Below are positions 59,363 to 64,000 of a DNA stretch of 64,000 bases, in pieces. The DNA comes from JAEZJZ01 sp050949055 (GTDB lineage Bacteria; Bacillota; UBA994; UBA5500), in NCBI GenBank assembly GCA_050949055.1, contig JBMNFA010000001.1:930001-994000 (forward strand). Reading direction: 5' to 3'. A program made the position numbers and the translations under genes. Positions within the stretch are counted from its first letter, which is position 1. Every line of letters starts with the position of its first letter. A model generated the notes under the pieces. That model saw only the letters and a list, made by a program, of their open reading frames with translations, made no database searches and was not told the DNA's origin.

Positions 59363-60213
59363 GGCGTCAACCCCTTTCCGGTGACCCGAATGAAGATGTC
59401 CTCCAGGGTAGCCTCCTGCGAATGGATGGTGATTGGCTCCACCGCAAGCATGAACTGGGCGAACTGCTCCTTGCCGGCGGCGTCCAGGCGAAAACTGCGG
59501 GTCTTGCTCACCCCGGCCTCCAAATAGGTGACGGTGACTGCCTGTTGGCCGTATTTCAGCTTCAGGTTGCCGGGGGTATCCAGCGCCGCGATCCGTCCGC
59601 TCTCTATAAACGCCACCCGGTCGCAGAGCGTGTCTGCCAGCATCATGTTGTGCGTCGTCAAAAAGATGGTGGCGCCCCGTGCCTTCTGCTCTAGAATCAG
59701 GTCCCGCATGCTGGCGGCGGTGGTGGGATCCAAACCGGCAGTGGGCTCATCCAGGAAGAGGATCTCCGGGCGGTTGAGCAGTGCCCGAGCCAAGGTCAAG
59801 CGCTGGCGCATGCCCTTGGAGTACTGTCCTGCCCGGCGATGGGCCACCGTCCGCAATCCCACCCGTTCCAGCAGCTGCAGCGGATCCTCGGTCGGCACCG
59901 AGAACAGGCCGGCGAAATGGCGCAGATTTTCCAACCCGGTCAGACTGAGATAGACGTTTGGCTGCTCGAAGGATACTCCCACCCGATTGAAGAAGGTGGG
60001 CGTCAGCTGGCGCACCGATAGACCATCATACTCCACCACGCCCCGCTGCAGCGGCAGCAACCCGGTCATGATGTTTTGCACCGTGCTCTTCCCGGCTCCG
60101 CTGGGTCCCAGGAAGCCAAAGATCTCTCCCTTTTCAATGGTGAAGGACACGTCCGCGACCGCGTATTGACCCTTCCCGCTGTAGTCGTGCCACAGCCCTT
60201 CCACTCTGATCAT
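59359..60213 (-). CDS. ABC-2 exporter ATPase
   Basis: A 284-residue ATPase. Walker A GPSGAGKST, Q-loop, signature YSKGMRQRLTLARAL, Walker B EILFLDEPTAGLDPT and H-loop TTHNMML. ATG at 60213 follows AGGGG by 8 nt; the frame extends 5' but that part overlaps the operator and promoter. First gene of the exporter operon. Confidence 0.9.
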   Translation of the reverse strand: MIRVEGLWHDYSGKGQYAVADVSFTIEKGEIFGFLGPSGAGKSTVQNIMTGLLPLQRGVVEYDGLSVRQLTPTFFNRVGVSFEQPNVYLSLTGLENLRHFAGLFSVPTEDPLQLLERVGLRTVAHRRAGQYSKGMRQRLTLARALLNRPEILFLDEPTAGLDPTTAASMRDLILEQKARGATIFLTTHNMMLADTLCDRVAFIESGRIAALDTPGNLKLKYGQQAVTVTYLEAGVSKTRSFRLDAAGKEQFAQFMLAVEPITIHSQEATLEDIFIRVTGKGLTP

Positions 60214-60248
60214 CCATCCCGCCCCTTTGCCAAGCTTCTTGACCACTC

Positions 60249-60268
60249 GGTCTAGACCATCTGGTCTA
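60249..60268. promoter_or_regulatory. Operator of the TetR-exporter operon
   Basis: TAGACCATCTGGTCTA (60253-60268) is a 16-bp dyad, overlapping a further GGTCTAGACC (60249-60258). It sits about 40 bp before the ATPase start, in the divergent interval with the uracil-DNA glycosylase gene. TetR-family proteins bind such TAGACC...GGTCTA sites. Confidence 0.65.
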
Positions 60269-60397
60269 AGAGTAGCATATGGATAACCCCGCAGTAAAGC
60301 GGAAAAACACGCCGCTTGACCAAGTTGGCTGCGTTCGCCACAAGGAAATTGTTGAGCAAATAGAGAAGTCTTCTGCCAGCAAAGGAGCGGTTTGTGC

Positions 60398-60973
60398 ATG
60401 GAAGATAAGAGGGCCGCCTACGAGCGACTGCATAGTGAGATTTCATCCTGCCGCCGGTGCCCGTTGCGCGGCGGCTGCATGGGCGTGGTGGTGGGAGAAG
60501 GCAGCCTGGATAGTCCGCTGATGTTGGTTGGGGAAGGGCCGGGTGCCACTGAAGATGAGCTGGGGCGGCCCTTTGTTGGCAAGGCTGGCCAGCTGCTCAC
60601 CGCCATGCTGGCGGCAATTGGCCTGGCCAGGGAACAGGTGTATATCACTAACGTGATCAAGTGCCGGCCGCCTGGCAACCGCACGCCCACTCTGCAGGAG
60701 ATGCAGACCTGTCTGCCCCATCTGAGGCAGCAGTACCGCCTGCTGCGACCGAGGCTGATGCTGTTGATGGGTTCGGCGGCTGCCCAAGGCATCCTCGGCC
60801 CTGAGACGCGCATCACCCGCGTCCGCGGCCGATGGATAGAGCGCAAGGGGTTACGCATTCTGCCCACCTATCACCCGGCATATCTGCTGCGCAACCCGTC
60901 GGAGAAGCGCGCTGCCTGGCAGGACTTGCAGCAGCTGCAAGCCGCCTTGGGCGAGCTAGGCTGGCCGGAATAA
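60398..60973 (+). CDS. Family 4 uracil-DNA glycosylase (4Fe-4S)
   Basis: A 191-residue glycosylase that removes uracil from DNA. SCRRCPLRGGC at the N-terminus gives the first Fe-S cysteines, MLVGEGPGATEDELGRPFVG and KAGQLL are the catalytic region, NVIKCRPPGNRTP adds another Cys, and TYHPAYLLRNP the His motif. ATG at 60398 lies 10 nt after AGGAG; the TTG 6 nt before it is the alternative. Divergent from the TetR-exporter operon, convergent with uvrB. Confidence 0.92.
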   Translation: MEDKRAAYERLHSEISSCRRCPLRGGCMGVVVGEGSLDSPLMLVGEGPGATEDELGRPFVGKAGQLLTAMLAAIGLAREQVYITNVIKCRPPGNRTPTLQEMQTCLPHLRQQYRLLRPRLMLLMGSAAAQGILGPETRITRVRGRWIERKGLRILPTYHPAYLLRNPSEKRAAWQDLQQLQAALGELGWPE

Positions 60974-61021
60974 AAAATGGACATGGGAACGGCTCTGCTG
61001 TTCGGCTCAGCAGTCCTGCCG

Positions 61022-63001
61022 CTACCGTGCCTGCTGGCGCAGGTCAGCGATGATGTCGCGTAGCTCAGCCGCCCGCTCAAACTCCAGCCGTCGGGCGGCG
61101 TCCTTCATCTCCTTTTCCAGGCTGGCAATCAGATCCTGCCGCTCGCGGCGGCCAAGCGACTGCACCTTGACGCTGCTCAGGCGATAGACCTCGCCCTTTT
61201 CTGCCACCTTGGTTGCCTCAATCACATCGCGCACTTTCTTGCGAATGCTTTGCGGCTTGATGCCGTGCTGCTGGTTATATTCCACCTGCTTGCGGCGGCG
61301 GCGGTTGGTCTCCTCAATGGTCTCCCGCATGGAGCCGGTGATGCGATCAGCGTACATGATCACCTGGCCGTTGACGTTTCGCGCCGCCCGTCCGGTGGTC
61401 TGGATCAGCGAAGGGGTGGAACGCAGGAAACCTTCCTTGTCCGCATCCAAAATAGCCACCAGAGACACCTCCGGCAGGTCCAATCCCTCGCGCAGCAGGT
61501 TGATGCCCACCAACACGTCAAAGACGCCCAGGCGCAAGTCCCGGATAATCTCCATCCGTTCCAGGGTATCGATGTCCGAATGAAGGTAGCGCACTTTCAC
61601 GCCCATCTCCCGGAAGTAATCGGTCAGGTCTTCGGCCATCTTCTTGGTTAGGGTGGTGACCAAGACGCGCTCTTCCCTCTCCACCCGCCGGCGGATCTCG
61701 CCATAGAGGTCGTCGATCTGACCCTTGATCGGACGAACAATGATTTCGGGGTCAATCAGCCCTGTCGGGCGGATGATCTGTTCCACCACCTGGGTGCTTT
61801 CACCCAACTCATAGGCTGCCGGCGTGGCCGAGACATAGATCACCTGATTCAGCCGCTCTTGAAACTCCCGGAAGTTGAGGGGGCGGTTGTCCATGGCCGA
61901 AGGTAAACGGAACCCGTGCTCCACCAGCGTCTGCTTGCGGGAGCGGTCTCCGGCGTACATCCCCCTCACCTGGGGGATGGTCACATGGGATTCATCCACG
62001 ATCAGCAGATAATCATCCGGAAAGTAATCCAACAGCGTATACGGTGGCTGTCCGGGTGCCCTGCCGTCCAAATGGCGGGAATAGTTCTCTATACCGGAGC
62101 AAAACCCTATCTCCCGCATCATCTCCAAATCATAACGGGTGCGCTGCTCCAGCCGCTGTGCCTCCAATAGCTTGCCCTGCTGGCGCAAGAGCGGCAAGCG
62201 CTCCTCCAGCTCGGCGGTGATGCTAGCGATAGCCCTCTGCATCTTGTCATCCGAGGTGACGAAGTGGGAGGCCGGGAAAATCAGCACATGGCTGCGCTCT
62301 CCCAACACTTCTCCGGTCAGGGTATCGATCTCGGTGATCCTGTCCACCTCGTCGCCGAAGAACTCCACCCTGACAGCCCGCTCGCTCTCCGACGCCGGAA
62401 AGACCTCCAGACAATCACCGCGCACGCGGAAGGTGCCGCGGGTAAAGTTGACATCGTTGCGCGTGTACTGGATATCTACCAAGCGACGGAGAACCTCGTC
62501 CCGATCCCTGATCATCCCGGGACGCAACGACACACACAGCTTCATGTACTCGTGCGGGTTACCCAAACCGTAGATGCAGGATACGCTGGCCACGATGATC
62601 ACATCCCTGCGCTCAAACAGGGCCGCCGTGGCCGAGTGACGCAGCTTGTCGATCTCATCGTTGATCTGCGCATCCTTTTCGATGTAGGTATCGGTAGAAG
62701 GGATGTAAGCTTCCGGCTGATAGTAGTCATAATAGCTGACGAAGTATTCCACCGCGTTGTGCGGGAAGAACTCGCGAAACTCGCTACACAACTGTGCAGC
62801 TAGGGTCTTGTTGTGCGCCAATACCAAGGTGGGCTTTTGCACCTGCTGGATGACGTTGGCTATGGTGAAGGTCTTGCCCGAGCCGGTGACGCCCAACAGC
62901 GTCTGGGCAGGAGCCCCCTGCTGAATCGCTTGCGCCAGGCGGGCGATGGCCTGCGGTTGGTCGCCTGTAGGGCGAAAATCTGAAACTAGTTGAAACATCA
63001 T
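61022..63001 (-). CDS. uvrB: Excinuclease ABC subunit B
   Basis: A 659-residue UvrB, the damage-verification helicase. Walker A LLGVTGSGKTFTIANV, the beta-hairpin (YYDYYQPEAYIPSTDTYIEK), DEXX-box LIVDESHVTIPQ, helicase motif V/VI (GINLLREGLDLPEV, QTTGRAARNVNG) and the C-terminal UVR domain (KEMKDAARRLEFERAAELRD) that contacts UvrC. Start is ATGATG after GGGGGAGGAC; the second ATG (62998) has better spacing. A PDZ membrane protein lies upstream, as is common in Clostridia. Confidence 0.96.
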   Translation of the reverse strand: MMFQLVSDFRPTGDQPQAIARLAQAIQQGAPAQTLLGVTGSGKTFTIANVIQQVQKPTLVLAHNKTLAAQLCSEFREFFPHNAVEYFVSYYDYYQPEAYIPSTDTYIEKDAQINDEIDKLRHSATAALFERRDVIIVASVSCIYGLGNPHEYMKLCVSLRPGMIRDRDEVLRRLVDIQYTRNDVNFTRGTFRVRGDCLEVFPASESERAVRVEFFGDEVDRITEIDTLTGEVLGERSHVLIFPASHFVTSDDKMQRAIASITAELEERLPLLRQQGKLLEAQRLEQRTRYDLEMMREIGFCSGIENYSRHLDGRAPGQPPYTLLDYFPDDYLLIVDESHVTIPQVRGMYAGDRSRKQTLVEHGFRLPSAMDNRPLNFREFQERLNQVIYVSATPAAYELGESTQVVEQIIRPTGLIDPEIIVRPIKGQIDDLYGEIRRRVEREERVLVTTLTKKMAEDLTDYFREMGVKVRYLHSDIDTLERMEIIRDLRLGVFDVLVGINLLREGLDLPEVSLVAILDADKEGFLRSTPSLIQTTGRAARNVNGQVIMYADRITGSMRETIEETNRRRRKQVEYNQQHGIKPQSIRKKVRDVIEATKVAEKGEVYRLSSVKVQSLGRRERQDLIASLEKEMKDAARRLEFERAAELRDIIADLRQQAR

Positions 63002-63112
63002 AGTCCTCCCCCGTGTGGAGCTGTTGAGCTACTCGTTACCGTGCGGCTGACAGCTCCTGCAAGAACACGTCTCCATGACATGCCCCAGAGTATATCATTA
63101 TTCTATCGCAAG

Positions 63113-63152
63113 ACAGCAACAGGAGCGAATGTATTTTCGCCCCTGTTGCTGT
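63113..63152 (-). terminator. Terminator of the PDZ protein gene, with LexA-like core
   Basis: ACAGCAACAGG...CCTGTTGCTGT with an inner GCGAA/TTCGC stem. The top of the hairpin, CGAATGTATTTTCG (63126-63139), shares CGAATGTAT with the box before uvrA and lies about 125 bp upstream of uvrB; this may be coincidence. A TATACT hexamer at 63089-63094 could be a uvrB -10 element. Confidence 0.6.
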
Positions 63153-63179
63153 TTCATCTCCTGATTATTGAGCGCGGGT

Positions 63180-64000
63180 TCATTCTCCGGATAGACGGCG
63201 CTGCTGCCACTGGCGCCACAACCACAGCAACGGGCTGCGCAAGCGTGACTCCACGTAGCTGTGCGCTGAACTGTCGGGAACCAGCAGCAACCCCGGCTCA
63301 GACAGCGGACCAGGCGGCAGCTGGACGATTGATCGCCTGCCCGACGCCCGCAACACGGTCAAACGCAGCCCCACCCCGGCACTCTCTGCCTGCTGCGCTG
63401 CGTGGTTCAGATCCAGTTGCTCCTGCCAGGCAGCACCACTCGACAAAGGCTGATCGTTCACTGCCAGGATCACGTCCCGCGGACGCAGGCCCACCCGCTT
63501 GGCCCATCCATCGGGCAGCACCTCCATCACCATCACCCCTGGACCGCGATGCTGCCAAAGCGCTCGCCCCGTCTGTTCCTGGCGATTGCCTAAAACGATC
63601 AGCAACTCGTGGCCAAAGGGAGAGAAGATGGCTGCCGCCCACAACCAGCCCGGTTGTCGGTTCCCCAGCCAAGCCAACCCCAACAGGATGAGACTGAACA
63701 GCACTAACCTTGCTGCCGATTGCCGCACCTTCGCCCGGGGAGAGGCGGTCACAGCCAAGTCGCCATATCCCAACGCCGCCAGCAGCGGAATCATGTACAA
63801 AGTGAAATCTCCTGATAGGGGTGCCCCCAGCGGCCGGATCAGGGGCCACCAATCTGGCATGGGGATGCCAGCCCCATTTCCCCCTATTGCGTGGGGGATA
63901 AATACCAAAGCCAACATGGGCAAGGGCCAGAATACCTGCAGGGTGTAGCCCCCCACCACGTGCCCGTCCTCCCGCCGCACATACACCGGAGAAGCCAGCC
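63180..64000 (-). CDS. PDZ-domain membrane protein (5' end beyond the window)
   Basis: The frame is open to the right edge, so the N-terminus is missing; 273 codons are visible. The first 150 hold several hydrophobic segments (FWPLPMLALVFIPHAIG, LYMIPLLAALGYGDLA, LVLFSLILLGLAWLG). A PDZ domain follows (VMEVLPDGWAKRVGLRPRDV, ILAVNDQPLSSG), then a short basic C-terminus. PDZ domains bind peptide C-termini, and membrane PDZ proteins of this type often lie beside a CtpA protease in Clostridia; that gene could be just outside. Function unknown. Confidence 0.8.
   Translation of the reverse strand, partial: LASPVYVRREDGHVVGGYTLQVFWPLPMLALVFIPHAIGGNGAGIPMPDWWPLIRPLGAPLSGDFTLYMIPLLAALGYGDLAVTASPRAKVRQSAARLVLFSLILLGLAWLGNRQPGWLWAAAIFSPFGHELLIVLGNRQEQTGRALWQHRGPGVMVMEVLPDGWAKRVGLRPRDVILAVNDQPLSSGAAWQEQLDLNHAAQQAESAGVGLRLTVLRASGRRSIVQLPPGPLSEPGLLLVPDSSAHSYVESRLRSPLLWLWRQWQQRRLSGE

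Noticed and set aside
60214..60399. 62-residue N-terminal extension of the exporter ATPase
   Set aside because: It would cover the TetR operator and promoter; the ATG at 60213 has a binding site and the family start.

Overview
The window looks like a chromosomal segment from a fairly high-GC (roughly 55-60 % by eye) anaerobic member of the Clostridia (Firmicutes). This is inferred from gene content: WhiA, YvcK and RapZ, DnaD and DnaI primosome proteins, a SecG-linked glycolytic operon, a YvlB/YvlD/DUF2089 cluster, an adenosylcobalamin-dependent ribonucleotide reductase, a K+-dependent membrane pyrophosphatase, frequent GTG and TTG starts, and strong GGAGG-type ribosome binding sites. No genus can be named from the sequence alone. 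There are no rRNA or tRNA genes, phage modules, insertion sequences or CRISPR arrays; the one structural RNA gene is ssrA (tmRNA).

Layout. 1-6.5 kb: a very large secreted FG-GAP-repeat protein that runs off the left edge, a LemA protein, and a LytTR response regulator with a GHKL sensor kinase. 6.6-9.8 kb: two M20 amidohydrolases. 10.3-13.7 kb: ssrA, smpB and rnr (trans-translation and RNA decay). 13.8-19.6 kb: a nitronate-monooxygenase-type flavoprotein, an HD hydrolase, cardiolipin synthase and the membrane pyrophosphatase. 19.7-26.0 kb: secG, eno, gpmI, tpiA, pgk and whiA, all on the minus strand. 26.2-34.5 kb: a YczE-type membrane protein, a Q/G/Y/N-rich repetitive protein, a methyltransferase, nrdJ, a DUF362 ferredoxin-type protein, an M42 peptidase and a J-domain protein. 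34.6-38.3 kb: yvcK, rapZ and two overlapping PHP phosphoesterases. 38.4-43.3 kb: a Mug-type glycosylase, DUF1177, a 3 x 298 bp tandem array, aroF and a HAD phosphatase. 43.3-49.1 kb: a heterodimeric ABC exporter with an AbrB-type regulator, and a YvlD/YvlB-like/DUF2089 operon. 49.2-56.5 kb: dnaI, dnaD, uvrC, a BON protein and uvrA. 56.6-60.2 kb: a TetR-controlled ABC-2 exporter operon with a 47-residue membrane protein. 60.4-64 kb: a family-4 uracil-DNA glycosylase, uvrB and a PDZ membrane protein cut by the right edge.

Functional themes. UvrA, UvrB, UvrC and two uracil/mismatch glycosylases form a repair-rich right half; the uvrA promoter carries a LexA-like box. The glycolytic enzymes from triose phosphate to phosphoenolpyruvate are together, except that gapA is absent. 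The WhiA, YvcK and RapZ trio, usually contiguous, is split by about 8.5 kb.

Most unusual signal. A roughly 62-nt repeat with two hairpins, one conserved and one whose stem covaries, occurs five times. One copy lies inside ssrA, enlarging the tmRNA to about 418 nt. Three lie directly 5' of minus-strand genes (an M20 gene, eno, uvrC). One supplies the 3' end and stop codon of gpmI. It behaves like a small mobile structured element that genes and RNAs have absorbed.
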